Positions 25,403 through 35,205 of a stretch of 64,000 nt of DNA are shown one piece after another. The stretch is from Ramlibacter cellulosilyticus (GTDB taxonomy: Bacteria; Pseudomonadota; Gammaproteobacteria; Burkholderiales; Burkholderiaceae_C), in NCBI RefSeq assembly GCF_014297465.1, contig NZ_JACORT010000002.1, positions 1-64,000 of the forward strand, in the 5' to 3' direction. The position numbers were made by a program, and so were the translations under genes. The notes below the pieces were generated by a model, which saw nothing but the letters and a program-made list of their open reading frames with translations, was not told the DNA's origin and searched no databases. Positions within the stretch are counted from its first letter, which is position 1. Each line of letters opens with the position of its first letter.

Positions 25403-26626
25403 CTATGGTAGCGCCGCGTCCAGCACCTCGACCCAGTGGCGCACGGGCACGTCGGTGCCGCTTTGCAGGTGCTGGATGCAGCCGATGTTGGCCGAGAGGA
25501 TGGCCTGCGGCTGCAGCGCGCCGAGGTGGCCCAGCTTGCGATCGCGCAGCGTGTGCGCGATGTCCGGGTGCAGCACGGAATACGTGCCGGCCGAGCCGCA
25601 GCACAGGTGCGACTCGTTCAGCGCCACGCGCACGGTGAAGCCCAGGGCGGCCATGCCTTGCTCCACGCCGCCGCGCAGCTTCTGCCCGTGCTGCAGGGTG
25701 CAAGGCGGGTGGTACGCGAACGTGCCGGGCTGCGGCTTCAGCTTGCCCTGCAGCGCGGGCACGAGGTCCGGCAGCAGTTCGCTCAGGTCGCGCGTGAGGG
25801 CGCCGATGTGCTTCGCCTTCTCCGCATACGCGGCGTCATGCTGCAGGTAGTGCCCGTACTCGCGCACCGTCACGCCGCAGCCGGAGGCGTTCATCACGAT
25901 AGCCTCGACCTCGCCCTTCTCGACGGACGGCCACCACGCGTCGATGTTGCGGCGCATCTGCTCGCGGCCGGCGTCCTGTTCGTTCAGGTGGAACTTGAGC
26001 GCACCGCAGCAGCCCGCCTCCGGCGCCACCACGGCCTGGATGCCCGCGGCATCGAGCACGCGCGCGGTGGCCGTGTTGATGTTGGGCATCATCGCCGGCT
26101 GCACGCAGCCGGCCAGCAGCAGCACCTTGCGCGCATGCGTGCGCGTGGGCCAGGCACCGGCGTCCTGCCTGGGCGGCACCTTCTCGCGCAGGCGCTCCGG
26201 CAGCAGGCCGCGCATGGCCTGCCCCAGCTTCATCGCCGGCGCGAACAGCGGGGAGGTGAGCCCCGCACCCAGCGACCAGCGCAAGGCCCGCGACGGCGCG
26301 CCGCGCGCGACCTTGCGTTCGACGATGCCGCGGCCGATGTCGACGAGGCGCCCGTAGTCCACGCCGCTCGGGCAGGTGCTCTCGCAGTTGCGGCAGGTGA
26401 GGCAGCGATCGAGGTGCAGTTGCGTCTTGCGCGTGGGCTGCTCGCCTTCGAGCACCTGCTTCATCAGGTAGATGCGGCCGCGCGGGCCATCGAGCTCGTC
26501 GCCGAGCACCTGGTAGGTGGGGCAGGTCGCCGTGCAGAAGCCGCAGTGCACGCACTTGCGCAGGATGGCCTCGGCCTCGGTGCCTTCGGGCGTGCCCTGG
26601 AATTCCGGGGAGAGATGGGTCTGCAT
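25403..26626 (-). CDS. glcF: Glycolate oxidase iron-sulfur subunit
   Basis: A 407-residue protein with two N-terminal [4Fe-4S] ferredoxin clusters (CVHCGFCTATCPTYQVLGDE and CLTCRNCESTCPSGVDYG). Two CCG cysteine-rich domains follow, with APEAGCCGALKFHLN and ESHLCCGSAGTYSVL. With GlcD and GlcE it oxidises glycolate to glyoxylate at the membrane and passes electrons to quinone. ATG 26626 overlaps the glcE stop by four bases; the frame continues upstream antisense to glcE and is not used. glcD is not present in this window. Confidence 0.94.
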   Translation of the reverse strand: MQTHLSPEFQGTPEGTEAEAILRKCVHCGFCTATCPTYQVLGDELDGPRGRIYLMKQVLEGEQPTRKTQLHLDRCLTCRNCESTCPSGVDYGRLVDIGRGIVERKVARGAPSRALRWSLGAGLTSPLFAPAMKLGQAMRGLLPERLREKVPPRQDAGAWPTRTHARKVLLLAGCVQPAMMPNINTATARVLDAAGIQAVVAPEAGCCGALKFHLNEQDAGREQMRRNIDAWWPSVEKGEVEAIVMNASGCGVTVREYGHYLQHDAAYAEKAKHIGALTRDLSELLPDLVPALQGKLKPQPGTFAYHPPCTLQHGQKLRGGVEQGMAALGFTVRVALNESHLCCGSAGTYSVLHPDIAHTLRDRKLGHLGALQPQAILSANIGCIQHLQSGTDVPVRHWVEVLDAALP

Positions 26627-27705
26627 CAGGAGTGCGGGTACAGCCGACCGCGGTTGAAGACACCCGCGGGGTCGAACTGCTGCTTCAGTCGTTCGTGGAT
26701 GGTGGCGAGCACGGGGGCCAGCGGCGTGAAGCGGCCGGCAGCATCCGTGCGGGGGGTGCGGAACAAGGTGGCGTGCCCGCCTGCGCGCAAGGCCGCTTCG
26801 CGGACGCGTTCGGCGTCGGCCGGCGCGGCGCGCACCCAGCGCTGCGCGCCATGCCATTCGACGAGCGGCGATGCGGGGAGTTCCAGCACCGGCGCCGTCT
26901 GCGGGACGGACAGGCGCCACAGGTCCTGCGCACCCTCGCCCTCGAACCAGGGCAGGCGCTGCTCGCGCAGGCCCTTCCACAGGGACGCCGCATCCTGCAT
27001 GCGGTCTCCGCCCAGCGTGCGGCAGGCGGATTCCACGGCGGCCACCGCGCCGCGCAGGCGCAGGAGCAGCGTTCCCGCGCCCTCCTCTTCCACCCAGCAG
27101 CTCGCGTTCAGCGGCAGCGGCTGGCCGCCCCAGGCGTTCAGGCGCTGCAAGGCCTCCGCCTGCGAACAGCGGAAGCGCAAGGTCGCTTCCGCCGGCGGCA
27201 CGGGCAACACCTTGAGGCTGATCTCGGTGAGCAGCCCCAGCGTGCCCAGCGCGCCGGCCATCAGGCGGGACACGTCGTAGCCGGCGACGTTCTTCATGAC
27301 CTGCCCGCCGAAGACGAGGTGCTCGCCGCGGCCGTTGACCATGTTCAGGCCCAGGACGAAGTCGCGGACCGAGCCCGCACTGGCGCGTGCCGGACCGGCC
27401 AGCCCCGCCGCCACCATGCCGCCCACCGTGGCGCCGGCACCGAAGTGCGGCGGCTCGAACGGCAGGCACTGGCCGCTTTCGGCGAGCACCCGTTCGAGCT
27501 CCGCCAGCTGCGTGCCGGCCCGCACGGTCACGACCAGCTCGCTCGGCTCGTAGCTCACGATGCCGGCCAGGCCGCGCGTGTCCAGCAGCTCGCCTTCGAG
27601 CCGCTCGCCGTAGAAATCCTTGCTGCCCCCGCCGCGGATGCGCAAGGGCGTGCCCGCAGCCGCGGCGGCGCGGATGCGGTCCTGGAGTTCGGCGAGCGCG
27701 TCCAT
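26626..27705 (-). CDS. glcE: Glycolate oxidase FAD-binding subunit
   Basis: A 359-residue protein of the FAD-binding PCMH (vanillyl-alcohol oxidase) fold. Typical segments are RIRGGGSKDFYG (near residue 22), LVVTVRAGTQLAELERVLAESGQCLPFEPPHFGAGATVGGMVAAGLAGPARASAGSVRDFVLG (about 60-120) and VFGGQVMKNVAGYDVSRLMAGALGTLGLLTEISLKVLP. It forms the flavoprotein part of glycolate oxidase with GlcD and GlcF. The gene is the first of a coupled glcEF pair. In E. coli the order is glcDEF; here glcD must be elsewhere, or a paralogue substitutes. Confidence 0.93.
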   Translation of the reverse strand: MDALAELQDRIRAAAAAGTPLRIRGGGSKDFYGERLEGELLDTRGLAGIVSYEPSELVVTVRAGTQLAELERVLAESGQCLPFEPPHFGAGATVGGMVAAGLAGPARASAGSVRDFVLGLNMVNGRGEHLVFGGQVMKNVAGYDVSRLMAGALGTLGLLTEISLKVLPVPPAEATLRFRCSQAEALQRLNAWGGQPLPLNASCWVEEEGAGTLLLRLRGAVAAVESACRTLGGDRMQDAASLWKGLREQRLPWFEGEGAQDLWRLSVPQTAPVLELPASPLVEWHGAQRWVRAAPADAERVREAALRAGGHATLFRTPRTDAAGRFTPLAPVLATIHERLKQQFDPAGVFNRGRLYPHS

Positions 27706-27769
27706 GGGCGGCGATGTTACGGCCAGCCGCGGTCCGTCCCGGCGCCGGCGGCCTTGAAATGATTTGCGC

Positions 27770-28693
27770 TCAGTCGATGAAGGAATTGGTGGGGAGGCCG
27801 GGCACGTCCACCTGCGTGGCGAGGACGCAGCCGGAATGCGGGAAGGCGGCCAGTTCGTCGGCGGGGCGGCCCTGGCGCGCGCTCGTGAGGTACAAGGTGC
27901 GGCCGTCGGGCCCGCCGAAGCAGGGCATGGTGGGGCAGCGCAGCGGCACCTCGTGCACGGCGAGCACCTCTCCGCCGGGCGAGAGCCGCAGGACGCGCCC
28001 GCCCTCGAACATGGCGACCCAGTAGCAGCCTTCCGCGTCCACCGCGGCGCCGTCGGGCCGCCCTTCGTAGCCCGCCTGCCCGGGCTGCCACCCGGCCGGC
28101 TTCTGCGCGAACTGGCGGAACACGCGGTGGCGACGCATCACGTTGGCGCCCGCGTCCCAGTCCCAGGCGTGGATCGCGTGCGCCGCGGTGTCGCTCCAGT
28201 ACAGCGTGTGCTGGTCGGGCGACCAGGCGAGCCCGTTGGCGCTGGTGGCGTTGTGCGCCTTGAGCTGCACGATGGGCTTGCCGTGCTCGCCGTTGTCCGG
28301 CCGGCAGTCCACGCAATAGAGGTCGGCCTTGCGCGCATCCTTCGGCTCGTAGTACGTGCCGGCCCAGAACCGGCCGACAGGATCCGCCTTGCCGTCGTTG
28401 AAGCGCGTGGTGGCGCCATGCTGGAAGCGCACGATCGGTTCCAGCGTGGCGCCCCAGGCGCGCGCGCGGTAGACGCCGTCGCGCAAGGCGAGCACGAGTC
28501 CGCCATTCGCGGCCGGGGCGATGCACCCCGGCTCCTGCGGCAAGGACCACGCTTCCTCCCGGCCGCTGGACGGATCCCAGCGGCGCACGCGCCGCCCCGG
28601 GATGTCCACCCAGTAGAGCTGCTGTTCGCGCGGATGCCAGAACGGGGATTCGCCCGTGCCGTCGGGCTCGGGCACGGCGACCTCCCACTTCAT
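27770..28693 (-). CDS. SMP-30/gluconolactonase/LRE family sugar lactonase
   Basis: A 307-residue six-bladed beta-propeller hydrolase that opens sugar acid lactones with a divalent metal. Typical motifs are GTGESPFWHPREQQLYWVDIPGRRVRRWDP (about 12-41; metal-binding Glu), GATTRFNDGKADPVGRFWAGT (about 93-113), and NGLAWSPDQHTLYWSDTAAHAIHAWDWD with a metal-ligand Asn and Asp. Start ATG 28693 overlaps the stop of the aldose 1-epimerase gene, so the two enzymes are coupled, suggesting joint processing of an oxidised sugar. Which lactone is used is unknown. Confidence 0.9.
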   Translation of the reverse strand: MKWEVAVPEPDGTGESPFWHPREQQLYWVDIPGRRVRRWDPSSGREEAWSLPQEPGCIAPAANGGLVLALRDGVYRARAWGATLEPIVRFQHGATTRFNDGKADPVGRFWAGTYYEPKDARKADLYCVDCRPDNGEHGKPIVQLKAHNATSANGLAWSPDQHTLYWSDTAAHAIHAWDWDAGANVMRRHRVFRQFAQKPAGWQPGQAGYEGRPDGAAVDAEGCYWVAMFEGGRVLRLSPGGEVLAVHEVPLRCPTMPCFGGPDGRTLYLTSARQGRPADELAAFPHSGCVLATQVDVPGLPTNSFID

Positions 28694-29373
28694 GCGAGGC
28701 CCTCCAGCTCGATCGCCAGCTGCGCGACCAGCGATTCGCCCGGCTGCAGCAGGGCGGTGTCCGTCGCATGGGCGGCGTGGCTGGCGGGGATCAGGAGCAG
28801 GCGGTCCGGCTCGGCAACGATGCCGAGGTGGCCGAGCTCGGAGCGCAGCACGAGCGGCACCGGCCCGCCATCGAGACGGAGCGTCCCGCTCCAGTCCGCC
28901 AGGGCGCCTTCCGTCGGCAGGCGTGCCCCCGGCCACCGGGGCAGCGCGATCCGCCAGGCCAGGCCCGCCGGCGCCGGCTGCGCCGACTGGTTGGTGAAGC
29001 CCAGCGCGAGCTCGAGGCCGGAAGGCCGCAGCCGCACGGTGTGCGAACAGTCGAAGGCGAAAGGCCACGCCGCCGCGGGACGGTGTTCGAAGGCGAGCAT
29101 GGCGGAGGTCTCGTCCGCATCCAGCACCGACCAGGGCCGCTGCCACGCCAGCCCGTGGATCGCCTGCGGCGCGTCGCCGGTGTGGCGCACGAGCGGCTGC
29201 TGCGTGCCATGCCACACCACCTCCGCATGGGCCATGCGGTTGGAGAAGGGAACGAGCGGCCGCGCCCCCTGCGCCTGCAGCAAGGGCGTGCCCTCCAGCC
29301 ACAGCCCGGCCACGCCGCCGCCGGCCTCCGGCTCCAGTTCGCAACGCAGCCGTCCGGCCCGCAGTTCGATCAT
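28690..29373 (-). CDS. Aldose 1-epimerase family protein
   Basis: A 227-residue galactose-mutarotase-like protein, shorter than full aldose 1-epimerases (about 340) and like the short bacterial branch. Its core contains GVAGLWLEGTPLLQAQGARPLVPFSNRMAHAEVVW (the NR after PFS is conserved) and AIHGLAWQRPWSV, with the catalytic-type His. It interconverts sugar anomers, which would feed the coupled lactonase with the right form of its substrate upstream. ATG 29373 with a GGAGACAAA leader was preferred to an upstream ATG 18 codons earlier. Divergent from gltS. Confidence 0.87.
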   Translation of the reverse strand: MIELRAGRLRCELEPEAGGGVAGLWLEGTPLLQAQGARPLVPFSNRMAHAEVVWHGTQQPLVRHTGDAPQAIHGLAWQRPWSVLDADETSAMLAFEHRPAAAWPFAFDCSHTVRLRPSGLELALGFTNQSAQPAPAGLAWRIALPRWPGARLPTEGALADWSGTLRLDGGPVPLVLRSELGHLGIVAEPDRLLLIPASHAAHATDTALLQPGESLVAQLAIELEGLA

Positions 29374-29499
29374 GGACTTTGTCTCCTGGTCCTGCGCAGC
29401 TATTGTGCCCGCCCTGCCCTGCACCAAGGTCCAAGTTGCCGCGCGGCAGGCCTACTGTCCAGAATTCCGTCGGCCTCGCATCCGGACTGGGACAAGAAG

Positions 29500-30690
29500 A
29501 TGAACCTGGACCCCCTGCTCTCGCTGTTCACCGCGCTGCTGGTCCTGCTGGTGGGCACCTTCCTCAACCGCCGCATCGGGCTGCTGGCCCGCTACAACAT
29601 CCCGGACCCCATCACGGGCGGCGTGCTGTTCGCCGCCGTCGCCTCGGCCATCGCAGCGGCCGGCGGCGGCCGCCTCGTGATCGACCAGACGCTCAAGCCG
29701 CTGCTGCTGCTGCTGTTCTTCGCCGGCGTCGGCATGGGGGCGGACCTGCGCGCGCTGGGGCGCGGAGGCAAGGCCCTCGCCATCTTCCTGGTCGTGCTGT
29801 TCCCCTTCATCCTGCTGCAGAACGCCGTGGGCATCGCCGGCGCCTGGGGCCTGGACCTGCACCCGATCTTCGGCCTGGTCGCCGGCTCGATCACCCTGGT
29901 GGGCGGGCACGGCACGGGTGCCGCCTATGCGGCGCGCTTCGCCGACGGGCACAACCTGCAGTCGGTGATGGACCTGTCCATGACCGTCGCGACGCTGGGA
30001 CTCATCATCGGCGGGATCATCGCGGGCCCGGTGGCGCAATACCTGATCGGGCGCGACAGCCTGCGCTCGGAGGCGGCGCAGGAGGCCGCGGCCGAGGGCG
30101 ACCGCGTCGAGGCCGGCCACATCACCACCGTCGGCGCGGTGGGCGCGCTGGCTGGCATGATCGCCGCCGTGCTCGCGGGGCAGTGGCTCTCCGCGCGTTT
30201 CTCCGGCGGGGCGATCACCATCCCCGCGTTCCTGTGGTGCATGGTGCTGGGCGTCGCGATCCGCAACCTCGGCCCCTTCGTGCGCCTGCGCTTCGACGAT
30301 CGCGCCTCGGAGCTGATCGCGGGCGTGTGCCTGTCGCTGTTCCTCGTCACCACCATGATGGCGCTGGACCTGGTGGAGGTCGCACTCGCTGCCGGCCCGC
30401 TGCTCGTGATCCTGCTGCTGCAGATCGTGTGCATCGTCTTCTTCGCGATCACCGTCTGCTACCGCTTCCTGGGCCGCGACTACGAGGCCGCGGTGACGAC
30501 GGCCGCCTTCATCGGCTTCTCGATGGGCTCGACCGCCACCGCCATGGCCAACATGCAGGCGATCACCACGCGCTACGGGCCGGCGCCCCAGAGCTACCTG
30601 ATCGTGCCGCTGGCCGGCGCGTTCTTCATCGACCTGATGAACGCGTTCCTGCTCACGCTGATCCTCGCCCTGCCCTTCGTCGGAGGTTGA
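29500..30690 (+). CDS. gltS: Sodium/glutamate symporter
   Basis: A 396-residue membrane protein with about ten helices in inverted repeats. It has the GltS signature GRLVIDQTLKPLLLLLFFAGVGMGADLRALGRGGKAL (about 66-102) and the substrate and sodium loop SITLVGGHGTGAAYAARFADGHNLQSVMDLSMTVATLGLIIGGI (about 130-173). A C-terminal equivalent is GFSMGSTATAMANMQAITTRYGPAPQSYLIVPLAGAFFIDLMNAFLL. Length is the same as E. coli GltS (401). The next gene, a TAXI-type binding lipoprotein, begins one base after the stop and is probably co-transcribed. Confidence 0.94.
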   Translation: MNLDPLLSLFTALLVLLVGTFLNRRIGLLARYNIPDPITGGVLFAAVASAIAAAGGGRLVIDQTLKPLLLLLFFAGVGMGADLRALGRGGKALAIFLVVLFPFILLQNAVGIAGAWGLDLHPIFGLVAGSITLVGGHGTGAAYAARFADGHNLQSVMDLSMTVATLGLIIGGIIAGPVAQYLIGRDSLRSEAAQEAAAEGDRVEAGHITTVGAVGALAGMIAAVLAGQWLSARFSGGAITIPAFLWCMVLGVAIRNLGPFVRLRFDDRASELIAGVCLSLFLVTTMMALDLVEVALAAGPLLVILLLQIVCIVFFAITVCYRFLGRDYEAAVTTAAFIGFSMGSTATAMANMQAITTRYGPAPQSYLIVPLAGAFFIDLMNAFLLTLILALPFVGG

Positions 30691-30691
30691 G

Positions 30692-32185
30692 ATGCACCGC
30701 CTGCTGATGCTGCTCTCCGTGGTGCTGCTGGCAGCCTGCAGCGGCGGTCCGGACGCGGACGCGTTGCGGCGCGACGTGGAGGCGCGGCTCGCGCACGCCC
30801 TGCCCGGCGGCACGCTGATGCTGGAAGACCTGGCGCGGCGCGGCTCGCAGCGTGACGCCACCGCGCCGCCCGGCGAGAGCCGCCGCGTCGTCTACTACGA
30901 CGCCCGGCTGCGCGTGGCGCGCGACACCGACTTCGGCGCCTGGGACGCCCCGGGCATGGCCGGCCTGGTGTCGGCACTCGGCGCGGGCCCCAAGGGGGTG
31001 AGCGGCATCCATGCCGGCGGCAACAAGGCCGGCGACACCGTGCAGGCGCACGGCACGGCGATCTACCGGCGCGAGGGCGACACGTGGGTCGCGGTCGGCG
31101 GGGGCGGCTTCCGGCCCGCGCAAGCCCCGGCCTACGCGACCAACGCCGCGGCCGGACCGGCGGCCATGCTGGAGGAAATGCGCAAGGTGATCGAAGCCAT
31201 CCCCAAGGAGACCGCGCCGGCGCAGATGGCGATCGTCCAGGAGGAGCTGATGGCGGCGCAGGCGGCGATCCGCGCCCGGCTCGCGCGCGCGGGCTCCGGC
31301 TATGCGATCGCCGCCGGGCCCGAGCACGGGCAGTACCTGCGCTTCGCCCGCGCACTTGCGGCACAGGGTGGCGTGCGCATCCTGCCGCTGGTCACGCTCG
31401 GTGGCGAGGAGAACCTGGACCTGCTGCGCGAAGGCCGCGTGCAGCTCGCCATGGCGCAGGCGGATGCGGCGCTCGCGGCCTACGAGGGCAGCGGCGTCTT
31501 CCAGCAGCGCGGACCCGCGCCGGCGCTGCGCGCGATCGGCAGCCTGTACCCGGAGCCGGTGCACGTGCTGGCGCGCGCGGACGCGCGCTTCGCGACCGCG
31601 GCGGACCTGCGCGGGCGCAAGGTGGCGATCGGCCCGCCCGGTGCGGCGTCCCGCACCACCGCCTTGCGCGTGCTGGAAGCCCACGGCCTGGGCGCACGCG
31701 ACTACCAGCCCGTCGACCTGGGCCTGGCCGACGCGCTGGTGGCGCTGCGGCGCGGCGAAGTCGACGCCGTGCTGCAGGTGATCGGCGTGCCGGCCGACAG
31801 CATCCGCGAAGCGGTGGCCGACGTGCGCCTGAAGCTGCTGCCGCTGTCGGACCGTGCGATCCAGCAGCTCGCGGCCGCGCGCCGCGGCCTCTTCCCGTAC
31901 ACGATCGCTGCAGGCAGCTACTCCGCCCAGCCGCGCGGCGTGCGCACCGTGGCGACCGCGGCCCTGCTGCTCGCGGGCGCGGACCTGTCGGAAGCGGAGG
32001 TCACGAACCTCGCGCGGGCGGTCTTCCAGGAAGGCCGCGACTACGCCGCGGCGGGCAGCGCGCAGGGGCTGCAGGTGTCCGCGGCCACGGCCCGGCAGCA
32101 GCTGACGGTGCCGCTCCACGCGGCGGCGGCTCGTGCCCTGGTGCCCGCGTCGGCGGCCGCGAGCGCGGCCAGCGCGCCGCGGTAA
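30692..32185 (+). CDS. Lipoprotein with C-terminal TAXI-type TRAP solute-binding domain
   Basis: A 497-residue lipoprotein (lipobox LLAAC, modified Cys16). The C-terminal half (about 200-480) is TAXI-like: IAAGPEHGQYLRFARALA, then VRILPLVTLGGEENLDLLREGRVQLAMAQADAALAAYEG, RAIGSLYPEPVHVLARADA and GRKVAIGPPGAASRTTALRVLEAHGL. The N-terminal 180 residues are not part of a typical TAXI protein (about 320 residues) and I do not recognise them. There is no TRAP membrane subunit nearby; instead gltS is one base upstream. It may be a periplasmic or envelope sensor for glutamate-like solutes, which is inference. Confidence 0.82.
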   Translation: MHRLLMLLSVVLLAACSGGPDADALRRDVEARLAHALPGGTLMLEDLARRGSQRDATAPPGESRRVVYYDARLRVARDTDFGAWDAPGMAGLVSALGAGPKGVSGIHAGGNKAGDTVQAHGTAIYRREGDTWVAVGGGGFRPAQAPAYATNAAAGPAAMLEEMRKVIEAIPKETAPAQMAIVQEELMAAQAAIRARLARAGSGYAIAAGPEHGQYLRFARALAAQGGVRILPLVTLGGEENLDLLREGRVQLAMAQADAALAAYEGSGVFQQRGPAPALRAIGSLYPEPVHVLARADARFATAADLRGRKVAIGPPGAASRTTALRVLEAHGLGARDYQPVDLGLADALVALRRGEVDAVLQVIGVPADSIREAVADVRLKLLPLSDRAIQQLAAARRGLFPYTIAAGSYSAQPRGVRTVATAALLLAGADLSEAEVTNLARAVFQEGRDYAAAGSAQGLQVSAATARQQLTVPLHAAAARALVPASAAASAASAPR

Positions 32186-32206
32186 GGGTGCGGCCAGGCC
32201 GCACGC

Positions 32207-32234
32207 AAAAAAAAGGGCCCGCGTGAGCGGGCCC
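32207..32234 (-). terminator. Rho-independent terminator of the torF-glnK-amtB operon
   Basis: On the minus strand the sequence reads GGGCCCGC-TCAC-GCGGGCCC followed by eight T residues: a perfect 8-bp GC stem with a U-tract. It lies 72 bp after the amtB stop. It does not serve the plus-strand TAXI gene, since its U-tract is only on the minus strand. Confidence 0.9.
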
Positions 32235-32305
32235 AACATCCAAAGGAGATCCTTGCTTTTCCGTGGCGCGCCCCGTGCCTGGCCGCGCGCCACCTGCCTC
32301 CTGGT

Positions 32306-33793
32306 TCAGCGGTTGTAGGCGGTCTCGCCGTGGCTGCTGATGTCCAGGCCCTCGCGCTCTTCCTCTTCGGAGACGCGCAGGCCGACGAGCAGGTCGACGA
32401 GCTTGTAGGCGATGAAAGCGACCACGCCGGACCACACGATGGTGGTCAGCACGCCCTGGAACTGGATCCAGACCTGCGCGCCGATGGAGTAGTCGGGGTT
32501 CACCTTGTTGGCCACGTAGTCGTAGACGCCGGTGCCGCCCAGGGACGGCGACGCGAACACGCCGGTCAGCAGCGCGCCCAGGATGCCCCCCACGCCGTGG
32601 ACGCCGAACACGTCCAGCGCGTCGTCGGCGCCGAGCATGCGCTTGAGGCCGTTGACGCCCCACAGGCAGATGAAGCCGGCGGCGAGGCCGATCACGATGG
32701 CGCCCATCACGCCGACGAAGCCGCAGGCGGGGGTGATCGCCACCAGGCCGGCGACGGCGCCGGAAGCGGCACCCAGCATGGAAGCCTTGCCCTTGGAGAG
32801 CGCTTCGCCGGCGCACCAGGCGAGCGTGGCGGCGGCGGTCGCGAACAGGGTGTTGGCGAAGGCCAGGGCGGCGGTGCCGGTGGCTTCCAGGTTGGAGCCG
32901 GCATTGAAGCCGAACCAGCCCACCCACAGCAGCGCGGCGCCGACCATCGTGAGGGTCAGGCTGTGCGGCGTGAGGGATTCCTTGCCGTAGCCGATGCGCT
33001 TGCCCACCAGGTAGGCGCCCACCAGGCCGGCCACGCCCGCGTTGATGTGCACCACGGTGCCGCCCGCGAAGTCGAGGGCGCCCTTGGCCCACAGCCAGCC
33101 GGCGGCGGCCGTGACGGCGTCGAGACTCTTGGCGTCGATGATGGCATCCGGGCCGTCCCAGTACCAGACCATGTGCGCGATGGGCAGGTAGGCGAACGTG
33201 AACCACAGCGCGCAGAACAGCAGCACGGCGGAGAACTTGATGCGCTCGGCGAAGGAGCCCACGATCAGCGCGCACGTGATGGCGGCGAAGGTGGCCTGGA
33301 AGGCGACGAAGCTCAGCTCCGGGATCACCACGCCCTTGCTGAAGGTCGCGGCGACCGAGTCCGGCGTGATCCCCGACAGGAAGATCTTGCTGAAGCCGCC
33401 CATGAAGGCATTGCCGCCGGTGAAGGCCACGCTGTAGCCGTAGATGGCCCACAGCACGAAGATCATGCAGGCGACGACCATCACCTGCATCAGCACCGAC
33501 AGCATGTTCTTGCTGCGGACCAGGCCGCCGTAGAACAGCGCCAGGCCGGGCACGATCATCAGCAGCACGAGCAGCGTCGCGACCGTCAGCCACGCCGTGT
33601 CGCCCTTGTTGGGCGTCGGCGCGGGAGCGGGCGTGGCGGCGGCAGCCGCCGCAGCAGGAGCAGCGGGCGCCGCTTCGGCAGTGGCGGCAGTGGCGGCAGT
33701 GGCGGCGGGGGCGGCCGGCGCCTGGGCGACGGCGGCGCCGGCGCCGATCAGGAGTCCCAGCCCGACGGCCAGGGAAGCGAGAAATTTCCTCAT
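32306..33793 (-). CDS. amtB: Ammonium transporter AmtB
   Basis: A 495-residue ammonium channel with 11 helices after a cleavable signal (FLASLAVGLGLLIGAGAAVAQ). Amt signatures are present: GLALFYGGLVRSKNMLSVLMQ, then AAGWLWAKGALDFAGGTVVHINAGVAGLVGA (twin-His region) and LGANDALDVFGVHGVGG-type HGVGG loop. Between signal and core is an unusual 40-residue Ala/Pro/Thr linker encoded partly by three 9-bp tandem repeats (33677-33703). Regulated by GlnK, which is encoded directly upstream; that pairing is the conserved Amt arrangement. Confidence 0.96.
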   Translation of the reverse strand: MRKFLASLAVGLGLLIGAGAAVAQAPAAPAATAATAATAEAAPAAPAAAAAAATPAPAPTPNKGDTAWLTVATLLVLLMIVPGLALFYGGLVRSKNMLSVLMQVMVVACMIFVLWAIYGYSVAFTGGNAFMGGFSKIFLSGITPDSVAATFSKGVVIPELSFVAFQATFAAITCALIVGSFAERIKFSAVLLFCALWFTFAYLPIAHMVWYWDGPDAIIDAKSLDAVTAAAGWLWAKGALDFAGGTVVHINAGVAGLVGAYLVGKRIGYGKESLTPHSLTLTMVGAALLWVGWFGFNAGSNLEATGTAALAFANTLFATAAATLAWCAGEALSKGKASMLGAASGAVAGLVAITPACGFVGVMGAIVIGLAAGFICLWGVNGLKRMLGADDALDVFGVHGVGGILGALLTGVFASPSLGGTGVYDYVANKVNPDYSIGAQVWIQFQGVLTTIVWSGVVAFIAYKLVDLLVGLRVSEEEEREGLDISSHGETAYNR

Positions 33794-33822
33794 GTCAGTG
33801 CTCTCTTGGTTCGGATGAATGC

Positions 33823-35058
<1,236 letters not shown>

Positions 35059-35128
35059 TCATCTGCAGGGGACCCGCGTCGGCGGCGGCACGGCGCATCC
35101 GTTGAGGACGGGTTGCGGCGGCTTGCCC

Positions 35129-35143
35129 GCACCAAGCGGGTGC
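35129..35143. promoter_or_regulatory. NtrC-type activator binding site
   Basis: GCACC-AAGCG-GGTGC is a perfect inverted repeat matching the NtrC consensus (TGCACC-N5-GGTGCA) at all ten arm positions, plus the next A on the right. Its centre is about 108 bp upstream of the predicted sigma-54 start, the position of NtrC sites in glnA-type promoters. It also lies in the leader of yifB, 63 bp before that gene. Confidence 0.7.
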
Positions 35144-35205
35144 AGCCGGGGCCCGGCGCCCCCAACGCGCAACACCGATGCACTGGAACCGGGAGGACCC
35201 CCGCC

